DNA of 64,000 nt from Pomphorhynchus laevis. Its lineage: Eukaryota; Acanthocephala; Palaeacanthocephala; Echinorhynchida; Pomphorhynchidae. How positions within the stretch are numbered: position 1 is the stretch's first letter; each line of letters opens with the position of its first letter. The notes below the pieces were generated by a model. It did no database searches. It was not told where the DNA came from and saw only the letters and a list, made by a program, of their open reading frames with translations. The stretch is taken from the NCBI GenBank assembly GCA_012934845.2, contig WNNJ02003319.1:61288-125287 (forward strand). The letters run 5' to 3'. This document shows positions 21,962 through 31,427 of the stretch, piece by piece. A program made the translations under genes and the position numbers.

Positions 21962-22255
21962 AGCTAACTGAGTCTAGTATTTTAAATTATTTATAAATTA
22001 AAAAATAAAGATAATAAATAATTATATGAGATGTTATAGAATTTATATTTACATCAAGTTAAAATTTGATATTAAAATTTAAAATAAAACTAGATATACA
22101 CCTTCTTTATCATTAATATTAGTTTTGTCAAGAATAAGGCTTTCTGGATAAATTTGTTCACTAATTGAATAAAAATTATTAGAATTAAATACACATATAT
22201 CATCAATGTATCGAAACATACGCACAGGTCAATAATAACATGTCAGTAGAACAAT
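21962..22255 (-). mobile_element. Naiad-like PLE fragment with RT catalytic box, minus strand
   Basis: On the minus strand the frame reads MFRYIDDICVFNSNNFYSIS, then IYPESLILDKTNINDKEGVY. RYIDDI is the catalytic palm motif, and the IYP-x-x-L-x-L-x-x-TN block that follows is, to my recollection, characteristic of Naiad-type RTs. Its other end matches the element's 3' UTR terminus (CAGCTAACTGAGTCTA on the plus strand at 21964). The interior is deleted. Confidence 0.6.
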
Positions 22256-22256
22256 T

Positions 22257-22375
22257 CAGATCAGATAACTGAGTCTACGTATTTTATACGATACATAAAT
22301 AAAAATAAAGATAAATAATAAATAATACACCTTAAAAAAGTTTGATATCTAAAGTAAATACAATCAATCTAGTTC
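22257..22375 (-). mobile_element. Naiad-like PLE 3' end remnant
   Basis: The plus strand reads CAGATCAGATAACTGAGTC followed by AT-rich sequence matching the 3' terminus of the other Naiad-like copies in inverse orientation. On the minus strand it runs directly into the next copy's palm through a 31-base joint that also follows the copy ending at 21467. Confidence 0.5.
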
Positions 22376-22700
22376 CAGATCAATCCAGTTCCAGATAAAT
22401 CCAGTTCTAGATCAATCCAGCAAATTTAACAGTTTTAACGCACAAGGACAACCATCGACGCACTACGACAACCATCGACGACAACCATCGACGACAACCA
22501 TCGACGACAACCATCGACGACAACCATCGACGACAACCATCGACGACAACCATCGACGACAACCATCGACGACAACAATCGACGACAACAATCGACGACA
22601 ACAATCGACGGCAACCATCGTTTATGGGTGGACGTAAGAAAACAACTAAGACCGACACCAACTATGGACAACTGCAAAGAGTTGCTCGAGTTCAATACTC
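22376..22700 (+). mobile_element. LINE B 5' end only (promoter repeats and ORF1 start)
   Basis: This segment matches, in inverse orientation, the 5' end of LINE B at 31020-31310. It begins with three copies of a 16-17-base repeat (CAGTTCCAGATAAATC-like), continues with a 13-bp minisatellite, then a leader and ATGGACAACTGCAA, the ORF1 start region, and stops being LINE-like about 20 bases later. A 5'-only fragment is unusual, since LINE insertions normally lose the 5' end. Confidence 0.75.
22447..22620 (+). repeat. 13-bp minisatellite (AACCATCGACGAC), about 13 units
   Basis: Near-perfect tandem array with period 13. The last units carry AACAATC instead of AACCATC. The same repeat lies in the 5' region of LINE B (31118-31300), and a degenerate version precedes LINE A ORF1 (54793-54895). 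Tandem 5' UTR monomers drive transcription in some LINEs such as mouse L1. A promoter role here is inference. Confidence 0.9.
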
Positions 22701-22906
22701 TTGAACCTCTCCGCAGCTCGAAGCAAACTATAGTTTATGTAGAGAATCATATATTGCTCTCTCAAGATAGCACACTATCATTTCGCATGTACATCATCAA
22801 TTCATCATGTACACCACACGATTTCTAGTATGTACAATAAAATTTTAAGCGTACCTAAAAAATGATGAATTATGATTGCTCGTGAACAAATTACAACATG
22901 ATATCA

Positions 22907-23523
22907 TTGGTGAATCATTGATTTAAAGAGTTCCTTTTCGTTTTCACTTAATTTTGTATATATAATACGGGAATAAAATTTTGATATAGCATAGATAAAC
23001 AAATAGTTTCTTGTTCCAATATTTCGACTTTCTATCGAAGTCATTGTCAAGGATGTCATTCAGAAAAATTTACAATCAGTACAATAAAAACTACAAAATA
23101 AAAAAATAAAAGTTTCTATTTGTAGAGTTTTAGTTCTCGTCCAAATCCATTGAATTTTATATTTATTAATGGACGATAAATTCGAATGAGGAGAGCTTCA
23201 CCAGTCTTAATTCGTACGTACTATTGCCTTTGTAAAGTATTTTAAAATTCATTATCATCTCGTCTAATGCAAAAACTCCTCCACTATGTTCGGTATCTAG
23301 ATGCTTCTAGATCGCACTACTCTTATACTTATGCTGTTTTATACGATCCAACAATTTACAACTTGTGTAACCTATATAAGCGGCGTTACATCTCGCTTTT
23401 TTACATGAATATTGATACACAACGTTGTGAGTGTTTTCTGGAGTGGTTCTCTTTCTCAACAAAAACATGGATCCTAAACGATAAGGTCGGAAAAACCCTC
23501 TTATATCCAGCTTCAAATTTTAA
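22907..23523 (-). mobile_element. PLE family F: GIY-YIG endonuclease and pseudo-LTR
   Basis: On the minus strand, KLDIRGFFRPYRLGSMFLL leads into a GIY-YIG core (VVYQYSCKK then YIGYTSCKLLDRIKQH) and a conserved tail ending SSFEFIVH. A non-coding end follows with a ribozyme-like block (GACTT-loop-AAGTCGAAATATTGG, about 23013-23045). An inverted, nearly identical copy occupies 32072-32675. Only the C-terminal domain and tail are present. Confidence 0.85.
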
Positions 23524-23562
23524 GCTTCAATTTTCTATTTACAAAGGATCGTTAATAATCAT

Positions 23563-25088
23563 ATGTTATCTATCAAAAACCGACATCTTAAGAAATTACG
23601 AAATATTTACGGTAGACCGGTGATTTTGCCTGTTCAACGCGATAATATCACGAATGTTTCCACAGTACAACTATCCCGAGAACAAAGGGATGTTCTGAAC
23701 AAAGGTGTTAAATTTGGTCTTTACAAAAAAAACCAAATATTGTAAAAAAGAAACTACACATGGAAAAATTTTTTTCTGAATTGGTTGCCAAAGAATATAA
23801 CAAAGAAGTTACAATATCAATGAAGGATGATCTTATGAGTAAACTGAAGTCATTTGCAGTGAAGCCAAAAACATATATGGATATTGATCCACTTAAGCCG
23901 AACGAAATTGAAGCATTGAGGGATATGAAGAACAACCCAAATATAGGAATCCATCGACCAAACAAAGGATCAGGGATTGTCATTAGAAACCGCAGTGACT
24001 ATATGGATAAACTGCAATCTCTAATATCTTATCGACGTTGTTTCAAAAAGGCGCCGAAGAATCAGGCATCAGAAGTGAAAGGGATTTTAAACAAATTGGC
24101 ACGATCATATAAGAGCATCAATAAGGATATATTCAATAAGTTAAGAAGGGTTGGTCAATACAACGATGGATTCCTGTATGGTCTACCAAAAATCCACAAG
24201 AATCAACTGAATCCACCCTTTAGGCGCACCATTAGCCTAAGCCTTGATTCTACATTTATTATTCAGTCGTCGGAAGAACTACTAATCACTTTAAAAATGT
24301 GAAAATAAAGGATAGCGATAAAGTTGTCTCTCTGGATGTGGAGTCCTTATTTACAAATGTTCCAGTGAAAGAGATTATTGAAATAATATTAAACAAGGTC
24401 TACAACCATACCACAATTAATCCGCCCAATATTGATTAAGCGACAATGAAACGGCTGGTAGAGATATGCACTACAGAAACACCTTTTAACTTTAATGGTG
24501 AAATTTACTTGCTAACCGAAAGAGTATCAATGGGATCTCCGCTTAGCCCAGTATTTCCAGACTTCTATATGAGTCATTTAGAAATAACGTTGATCAATAA
24601 TCATACCACTACGCGGCCACTATACTATTGTAGATACGTTGACGACATCCTAGCGATCTTCAACAATGACAACGACGTACAGACATTCATCGAAATGCTC
24701 CATTCAAATTCCAAACTCAAATTCACGCGTAAATACCTGGAAAAAGATAATTTCAATTTTTTTGATGTAACCATATCTATGATGCCAGACCAGCCAATGT
24801 CGACAAGTTGATACCGTAAACCAACTGACAAAGGTGTATACACCGATTTTTCGTCCTTTACGCCCTTCAAGTATAAAGCTGCCGTTGTGAAAAACCTCAT
24901 TCACCAAGCAATTCTTTATTCAAGCAACACGCAATCTCTTAAAAAGAAAATAGTTCATATTAAACAATCTCTAGTGAATTCTAATTACCCACTATCAAAA
25001 TTTGACGCAATTATAGATAAAATTATGCGAACAGATAATACAACGCAGACAAGCGCAATATCCCACAACAAAGTCATATTTTTTTAAT
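23563..25088 (+). mobile_element. PLE reverse transcriptase, longest N-to-thumb stretch in the window
   Basis: The order is NVSTVQLSREQRDVLNKGVKF, IGIHRPNKGSGIVI, DGFLYGLPKIHKNQ, VVSLDVESLFTNVPV, ERVSMGSPLSPVFPDFYM, YYCRYVDDILAIF and FNFFDVTISM, followed by a thumb (FTPFKYKAAVVKNLIHQAIL) to about 25085. All core PLE RT motifs including YVDD are visible, though spread over several frames. The endonuclease is missing. It directly follows the inverted family F tail and may belong to that family, since the thumb wording resembles the copy at 18840-19100. Confidence 0.9.
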
Positions 25089-25100
25089 AATGAACAATTT

Positions 25101-25385
25101 TCATTTGGTCGGCTTCATAAATTATCCTCGTGTGAATTCTTTAATCATAGATGCAGCACTGTACACTACAATCAGCGTAGGTGGACCTCATCAGCAGTGA
25201 GCCTACGCCTACCTTTCGTGTTTCGGTCCTTTAATGATCTGCTGAAATTTTCCTCTGCTGCCTTACTGTAAAAACAAACGATACAGTTTGTAAGGAAAAC
25301 ATTTCCACTTGTGCAAACTGTACGTTGTTTCCGTCTTTTGTAACAAAAAGACGGAGCTAGCACTACAGTGAAGCCGACCAAATGA
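25101..25385. mobile_element. candidate MITE or foldback element
   Basis: A 17-bp perfect terminal inverted repeat (TCATTTGGTCGGCTTCA at 25101-25117, complement at 25369-25385) encloses 251 bases with internal hairpins (for example CCGTCTTTT with AAAAGACGG). The word AATGAACAATTT occurs immediately outside on the left (25089-25100) and 33 bases outside on the right (25418-25429), so a target duplication is possible but not exact. No coding capacity is evident. Confidence 0.5.
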
Positions 25386-25559
25386 TGATACTCGCTCGTG
25401 TATGCAATTATTCATTCAATGAACAATTTATTAAAAATAACCATATTAACTTTGGTTCCCGCAAATGGGCCTCAAATTGAAATTTACGATCCCAGACTGG
25501 GCAATATAATACAAAAAGTCATACATAATACAAAGTCATACATAATACAAAGTCATAAT

Positions 25560-27158
25560 AATACAATAATTTATTTAACGTGGCAAATGCGTGCAAAATG
25601 CACGCTTACATGACCACTAACAAACAAAAAAAGAAAATCAAAGGTCACAGGTAATTAGTTAATTGTTGAAATGAAATTGGATTTGGCGTTTGAAGTACGG
25701 CATAGATGTTGATTGGCGGATATGAATAGGCAGTTGATTCCACAAGAGAGGAGCAGCCACAACGAAGGAGCGGAAGCCAAAAGAGGTAGAGTAGATTGGG
25801 ACATGTAAAAGAAGGGAATTACGGGAACGCAGAGCACAATACACATTACGAGAATTGTCGAGAAAAGGAAGGTTGAGAAATGAAGGGGTATGAGAAGTTA
25901 TAAGGCGAAAAGCAATGATAAGAAGACGAATTTGAACACGACAATAAATGGTAGGCCAATTAAGAGAAACAAGATAGTGGGATGTATGATCAAAACGACG
26001 AAGACGGAGGAGAACTCGGACGGCAGCGTTGATGATGCGTTGTAAAGGAAGAAGAGTGGATTTAGGTGAGTTGGAAAATAGACTAAGACAGTAATCAAGT
26101 CTTGAGAAAAGAAGAGAAGATATGAGAGTCATACAAGAAGGGAAATCGATCAATCTACGAACTTGACGGAGATTGCGGAGTATCAAGGTAGATGAGCGTA
26201 CTTTATCACTAACGAAATGTTTAAGTGAAAGTCGGTTGTCGAAATGAAAGCCTAGGAAAACGAAATTATCAACGATAGGAAGAATTGTAGAATTTAGTGA
26301 TACGGAAGGAGGTTCTACGCCGAAGTTTCGAGGTAGGATCCACATAATTTTAGATTTATCAGGATTCAGAAAAAGGCGAAGGGAAGAAAGATGATTGGAA
26401 ATTGAGACAAGACAGCTAAAAACAGAAACACTAAGATCATGAATACGATAAGCAGGTGCGTGAGCATAGATGAGAATGTCATCAGCATATTGCATAACAT
26501 GGAAGTTAAATTTATGAGAAATCGAAGACAAGTCACCGAGAAGAAGAGAGAAAAGCATAGGGTCTAATACGGACCCTTGCGGAACACCGGTCGGGATGGA
26601 TGAAGGATGGGAGAGAGAAGAGTTAGAATAGACGCGAAATGTACGGTTTGATAGATATGAAGAAAACCATGATACAGTGGGTAAAGAGAAGTTATAATTA
26701 TAACGAAGGCGATGGAGAAGAATAGAGTGATCGACAATGTCAAAAACAGACGATATATCAAGAGAAACTATGACACTACATAATTTATGATCGCGCGAGA
26801 TGAGTAAGTCATTATAAACTTTAAGACAGGCAATTTCAGTAGAGTGATTAGAGCGAAAAGCGGCTTGGAAGGGAGGAAACAAGTTAGAGGAAAAGAGATA
26901 TGTATTAACTTGCTTGAGAACGAGACGCTCAAGGAGTTTAGAGAGGGTTGGGAGAAGTGAGATTGGACGGTACGAAGATGGTAGTGAGGAGTCGAGAGAT
27001 TGCTTTTTGATGAGAGGACGAACAGTGACGCATTTCCAGATGGAAGGAAATGTACGGCTACGGATGGACGAGTTGAACAATGTGGTTATGAAGGGTAAGA
27101 TAGAGGAGCAGATATTTTTAAGCAAGTGAGTGGGAATTGGGTCAGAAGGAGAGGTTTT
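25560..27158 (-). mobile_element. LINE A, 3' part (RT and 3' UTR), interrupted copy
   Basis: Minus-strand CR1/L2-like LINE. The frame 25659-27125 (488 residues) carries SSYRPISLLPTLSKLLERLV, FRSNHSTEIACLKVYNDLLI, GVPQGSVLDPMLFSLLLGDL, VMQYADDILIYAHAP and KSKIMWILPR, so the RT palm is complete. The 3' UTR has a 7-bp stem-loop (GCGTGCA/TGCACGC, loop AAA on the plus strand at about 25591-25607) and an AATAC-type tail. At 27158 LINE B interrupts it, and LINE A resumes at 31428. It is about 95% like the copy at 50300-55015 by eye. Confidence 0.9.
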
Positions 27159-27170
27159 TTTTAAATGGAT

Positions 27171-30122
27171 TTATTTTAACGCGGCAAATGCGTGCCAGCG
27201 CACGCTTACATGACCACAAAAAACAAGACTGTGAATCAGGTGTGAACGGAGGAGGTGTTTGAATGTGATAAAGGAGGGAGCGCGGCGGACGTCGAGAGGG
27301 AGTTGATTCCAGGCGAGTGAGGCGGCGACGAGGAAGGATCGGAGACCGTAGTTGTTGGAGTAATTAGGAACGTGGAGTAAGAGGGTATGACAGGAACGAA
27401 GCGATAGCGAGGTGGGGCGAGTATCGTCTAAGAAAGGAAGGTTGATGAACGATGGGGAGCCGACAGCGATGAGACGAAAAGTAACGAGAAGAAGGCGGAG
27501 TTTGATGCGGATGTGGATGGTGGGCCAGGAGAGTTGGGCAAAATATGTGGATGTGTGGTCGAAGCGACGGAGACGAAAGAGCACTCGAACGGCGGTGTTG
27601 ATTATTCGTTGTAGGGGTAGGATGATGGATTTTGGAGAATTGGCGAAAAGGCTAAGGCAGTAATCGATTTTAGGGAAAAGAAGCGATGAAAGAAGAGACG
27701 TACAAGAACGGAAGTCGATAAGGGGGCGGATACGGCGGATGTCACTGAGAATTAAGTTAGATAAGCGAACCTTGTCACGGACGAAGGGTTTAAGGGAAAG
27801 GTGATCATCGAAATGGAAGCCTAAGAAAGTGAGATTGTGTACTATGGGGATGATCGATGAGGCAAAATGTACGGTGGGAGGAGATATGTTTGGTTTACGG
27901 GGGAGGATCCACATTATTTTGGACTTTTCGGGGTTTAGAACGAGATGGAGATTGGAGAGACGTTTGTAGATAGAAGAAAAACAGTTGGAGGCAGAAATGC
28001 CGATATCGTGTATGCGATGTGCGGGTGCATGAGCATAGATTAGAATGTCATCGGCGTATTGCATGACGTTAAAGGAGTAAGGTTTGATAAATGAAGATAG
28101 ATCGCCAAGCAAAAGAGAGAAAAGCAGGGGACCAAGGACTGAACCTTGTGGAACCCCGCAAAAAATAGGGATGGGATGGGAGGATGATGAATTAGAACAG
28201 ACGCGAAAGGAACGGTCGGATAGATATGAGGCGAACCAAGCTACGGAGGAGGAAGAAAAGCCGTAATCATAACGAAGGCGAGAAAGGAGGACGGAGTGGT
28301 CGACAATGTCGAATGCGGAGGAGAGGTCGAGGGAGATGAGAACACTATATAGAGCCTTGTCTCGAGAAATGAGTAAGTCGTTGTACACTTTTATGCATGC
28401 GATTTCTGTCGAGTTATTAGAGCGGAAAGCGGATTGGAAAGGAGTGTACAGATTGGATGAGGAGAGATAAGCGTTGATTTGTATTAAGATGAGGCGTTCT
28501 AAGAGCTTTGAAAGAGTAGGGAGTAGTGAAATGGGGCGATAGCTAGAAGGAAGGGAGGGGTCGAGCGATTGTTTCTTAAGGAGGGGACGAACGATTGCGG
28601 ATTTCCAGTGTGAAGGGAAGATACGACTGCGGATGGACGAGTTAAACAAGGTTGTGAGAAATGGGGATATCGATGAGCATATAGATTTTAATATGTGGGT
28701 AGGCAGGGGATCGGCAGGTGAGGTTTTGTTTGGCAAGGACATGAGGACAGATGATACTTCTGTAGGTGATACAGGGAGAAGATGAAAGAGTTCCGGAAGG
28801 ATGAGAGTAGACTGGGCAGAGTGGGATAGGATGGAGACCGGGGTGTGAGAGAGCAGCGTGGATACTTTAGTCTGGAGAAATGACGAATAATCATTAGCAT
28901 TGATGTTGCAAGGCGTAGAAGAACGAGCCAGGATTGAGTTAAAAGTATGACAGAGAGACTTAGAGTTGAATGAAGTGATGATTTTATGCTGCCAGAAGGA
29001 GTTGCATTTGGTACGTAGTAGGTGGAGATGAGACCGGCGAAGAGCAAGATAGGAATCACGTAAAGACGGAGTGATCGAGCGGAAATCACGTCTGAGGGAG
29101 CGGTGATAGACTCGAAAAGCATGGCGCAGTCGACGCTTTGATAGTAGACATTGGATGTCAAACCATGGGGCACGGTGCAAGCGACGGTGTGGGTGAGACT
29201 TGAAGGGCAAGAGAATATCGAGAGTGGATGTGAGTTCAGAGTCGAAAAGAAAGTCGAGATCGTGAGGAGATGATTTTGTTATTGTGGGTAATGATAGAGA
29301 TGATTTGAGTAAGGCAGAGCGGAGAAGGGAGAGGTCAAGATTTCTCCAAGGGCGACGTAGAATTGTAGGTGTGTGAGGAGGGGTGTGGTTGTGAGTGAGA
29401 TCAAGGGTGATAAGAAAGTGATCGAATAGACCAGGATCAGAGATGGACAGTGAGGTGTAGGCAGCAAAATGATCAGGGACAGCGATGATGTCGAGTGCCC
29501 CACCAAGTATATGTGTGGGTGCAGTGGAGATTAGTTTGTAATTGTAGTTGGATAGAATGTTGATGAAGCGGATGGAATCTGTGGAAGAGGGGCGGTCTAG
29601 GCGGATATTGAAGTCGCCTAGAACGAGTGAAGGGATTGAGGACAAAGAACAATGAGAAAGGAGGTCAGCGAGTTCGGTAAAAAATAAGGCTGTAGGAGCT
29701 GATGAACCAGGACGGTATACAATGGCGAGATCTAGAGTGATCGGGTTAGAATAACGACAAGTGAGCAATTCAAAAGAGCAAGGACTGAAAGGGGGATTGA
29801 TTTTGCGAAGAGACGCTGGGTGACGCGCGAATGCGATGATGCCGCCATGATTAGAGGATTTAGAAGGACATGAGCTGAGGGGGCGGGCGGATTCGACTAG
29901 GGAGCAACCGGCAGAGAGCAGACGGCGAATGGAAAGGTCGTCGGAATCTGAGTGCCAGGATTCGGTGAGGCAGAAGAGATCGATGGATTGCTTGGTGAAT
30001 AGGTTGAGGATAAGATCGGATTTATTGAGAATAGATCTAGTGTTGAGGAGACCAAGGCGGGAACCGTGTGTTGTGGCGAAAGAGTCTAGTGGAGAAGACA
30101 CATAGGAGAGATGGAGCGCCAT
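27171..30122 (-). CDS. LINE B ORF2: AP endonuclease and reverse transcriptase
   Basis: One uninterrupted frame of 983 residues with an ATG start, which mobilises its own RNA by target-primed reverse transcription. The endonuclease occupies residues about 15-230: LLNTRSILNKSDLIL, CLTESWHSDSDDLSIR, GGIIAFARH, LAIVYRPG, LVLGDFNIRLD and LGGALDIIA. The final motif is FDHFLITL where LINE A has SDHFLVTL, so the usual Ser is Phe while Asp and His remain. RT motifs (about 480-720) are SYRPISLLPTLSKLLERL, STEIACIKVYNDLL, SLDLSSAFDIVDHSVLL, GVPQGSVLGPLLFSLLLGDL, QYADDILIYAHAP and KSKIMWILPR. The start overlaps ORF1 by 37 nt. The frame looks intact; activity is untested. Confidence 0.95.
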   Translation of the reverse strand: MALHLSYVSSPLDSFATTHGSRLGLLNTRSILNKSDLILNLFTKQSIDLFCLTESWHSDSDDLSIRRLLSAGCSLVESARPLSSCPSKSSNHGGIIAFARHPASLRKINPPFSPCSFELLTCRYSNPITLDLAIVYRPGSSAPTALFFTELADLLSHCSLSSIPSLVLGDFNIRLDRPSSTDSIRFINILSNYNYKLISTAPTHILGGALDIIAVPDHFAAYTSLSISDPGLFDHFLITLDLTHNHTPPHTPTILRRPWRNLDLSLLRSALLKSSLSLPTITKSSPHDLDFLFDSELTSTLDILLPFKSHPHRRLHRAPWFDIQCLLSKRRLRHAFRVYHRSLRRDFRSITPSLRDSYLALRRSHLHLLRTKCNSFWQHKIITSFNSKSLCHTFNSILARSSTPCNINANDYSSFLQTKVSTLLSHTPVSILSHSAQSTLILPELFHLLPVSPTEVSSVLMSLPNKTSPADPLPTHILKSICSSISPFLTTLFNSSIRSRIFPSHWKSAIVRPLLKKQSLDPSLPSSYRPISLLPTLSKLLERLILIQINAYLSSSNLYTPFQSAFRSNNSTEIACIKVYNDLLISRDKALYSVLISLDLSSAFDIVDHSVLLSRLRYDYGFSSSSVAWFASYLSDRSFRVCSNSSSSHPIPIFCGVPQGSVLGPLLFSLLLGDLSSFIKPYSFNVMQYADDILIYAHAPAHRIHDIGISASNCFSSIYKRLSNLHLVLNPEKSKIMWILPRKPNISPPTVHFASSIIPIVHNLTFLGFHFDDHLSLKPFVRDKVRLSNLILSDIRRIRPLIDFRSCTSLLSSLLFPKIDYCLSLFANSPKSIILPLQRIINTAVRVLFRLRRFDHTSTYFAQLSWPTIHIRIKLRLLLVTFRLIAVGSPSFINLPFLDDTRPTSLSLRSCHTLLLHVPNYSNNYGLRSFLVAASLAWNQLPLDVRRAPSFITFKHLLRSHLIHSLVFCGHVSVRWHAFAALK

Positions 30123-31063
30123 CGAATTTTTGGACGGGTGTGGACAACTTGAAAATTTCCGTCTATGTTTCGGATGGCGAGTGATGTTTCGCCGTTTTCC
30201 TCGCGACGGCGTTTTTCGATGCGGGCTGAAGAGATTTGAGCGATTTCGGAAGGGGCGCGATCGGGGAAAATTCGAGTGGTTGAAGATGACATGAGTTTGA
30301 ATCGTTGAGAGAGGACAGAAGACGCGTGAGAGCGATGCTTGAAAACAATTTTTAGGAGAGGGGACTGGGAAGGATTAGATTGAGAAGATTTGTTTAGACG
30401 GATGAATGCGACAGGAGAAATGTCCTTGAAAAAGGATGGTTTATCCGCAGGAACAATAGACGAGAGGATGGATCTGAAGGCGGAAACATCGTGGTCCAGA
30501 CGTGCTTGTGGAGATAAGGAGTTAGAAGGTGTGATATTAGTAACAATGACGCAACGATCGCGAGAAGCAAAGCGCTTCCGTAAAGGAGGACGACTGACGT
30601 GAGTAGGTGAGATCACGGTAGAAGAGCTGGCAGTTGATGATTTGGAGGGATTTGGTTTGACGACGGGAGACATAGAGGATAATGATAATAAAGAGGGTGG
30701 CAAGCGATGTGAGAAAAGGTTATGAGTGGAAGGATAGTGGAGGTTGGTGGAGGTGATTTTGATTGATGGATGCAAGTTATTGAGAAACGAGACGGGAAAG
30801 ACGGGACGTGGGGTGTCGGGGAGTGAAGATGACATGGAATGGGAAGTGTATATGGTGGCAGGGTCGGTGGGTGGAGAAAGGACATTAGAAACGACGGGGG
30901 TAGTTTGAGTTGACGTGTTGGATGTTGATATGTGCTTATTGGAAAGGTTGCATATTAGTTTGTTGGTACAAAAACCACATACGAAGTCTTCTTTAGCCTT
31001 ATTCTTGTCGCGGGTGATTGTTGTCTAGACGCTGCAGTCGTGTATCCAGCACTGTACTTGCAG
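30086..31063 (-). CDS. LINE B ORF1 (RNA-binding partner)
   Basis: The clean frame is 30835-30086 (249 residues). It has a Pro/Ser-rich N-terminus, then a conserved C-terminal domain (RDRCVIVTNITPSNSLSPQ, RLDHDVSAFRSILSSIVP, AFIRLNKSSQ, PLLKIVFKHRSHASSVLSQR, ending FQVVHTRPKIRW). The fold looks RRM-like. Upstream to the ATG at 31063, frames with a stop encode QVQCWIHDCSV and EDFVCGFCTNKL, matching the zinc-binding N-terminus of LINE A ORF1. The N-terminal part is therefore broken while the C-terminal part is open. ORF1 proteins of this type bind element RNA. Confidence 0.75.
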
Positions 31064-31117
31064 TTGTCCATAGTTGGTGTCGGTTTTAGTTGTTTTCTTA
31101 CGTCCACCCAGAAACGA

Positions 31118-31300
31118 TGGTTGCCGTCGATTGTTGTCGTCGATTGTTGTCGTCGATGGTTGTCGTCGATTGTTGTCGTCGATGTTGTCGTCGATGGTTG
31201 TCGTTGATGGTTGTCGTCGATGGTTGTCGTCGATGGTTGTCGTCGATGGTTGTCGTAGATGGTTGTCGTAGATGGTTGTCGTCGATGGTTGTCGTCGATA
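31118..31300 (-). repeat. 13-bp minisatellite in LINE B 5' UTR
   Basis: On the minus strand about 14 units of a GACAACCATCGAC-type repeat, period 13 with one shorter unit, end 50-60 bases before the ORF1 ATG. It is the counterpart of 22447-22620. By position it is a candidate internal promoter or nucleoprotein-binding array. Confidence 0.9.
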
Positions 31301-31427
31301 TCAAACTGTATTTATGTATTTATGTAAGAACTTTAATAATCAATACTATTTTTTGTAGATAAGGTAAGATTCAATTTTCTGAATTGAATTGTGTTTTTTT
31401 TAGAAACCAAATTTTTTTTAAGGTTTT

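Larger units (their letters stand above)
27159..31420 (-). mobile_element. LINE B, near-complete CR1/L2-like element
   Basis: About 4.26 kb on the minus strand, flanked by the 7-bp direct repeat AGGTTTT (27152-27158 and 31421-31427), which is a target site duplication in LINE A. On the minus strand the order is an AT-rich start, a 13-bp minisatellite, ORF1, ORF2, and a 3' UTR with a GCGTGC/GCACGC stem-loop ending AAAATAAATCCATTT plus an A-run. The 5' array and both ORFs make this the most complete element in the window. Confidence 0.9.

Noticed and set aside
22447-22620. Regular short repeats suggesting a CRISPR array
   Set aside because: The units are contiguous, with no spacers, and lie in a LINE 5' region of a eukaryote.
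22407-22695. Long minus-strand frames of repeated VVVDGCRRWLSSM-type peptides
   Set aside because: They are translations of the 13-bp minisatellite, open because the period is not divisible by three. They are not genes. The same applies at 31074-31362.
28084-29506. Several 60-160-residue frames inside LINE B in other frames or on the plus strand
   Set aside because: They lie wholly within the intact ORF2 and carry no domain signal.
31300-31420. PLE-like word TAGAAACCAAA plus T-run at the LINE B 5' edge, also at 62455
   Set aside because: About 20 AT-rich bases are too short to show a chimeric transcript, and the target duplication explains the edge well enough.
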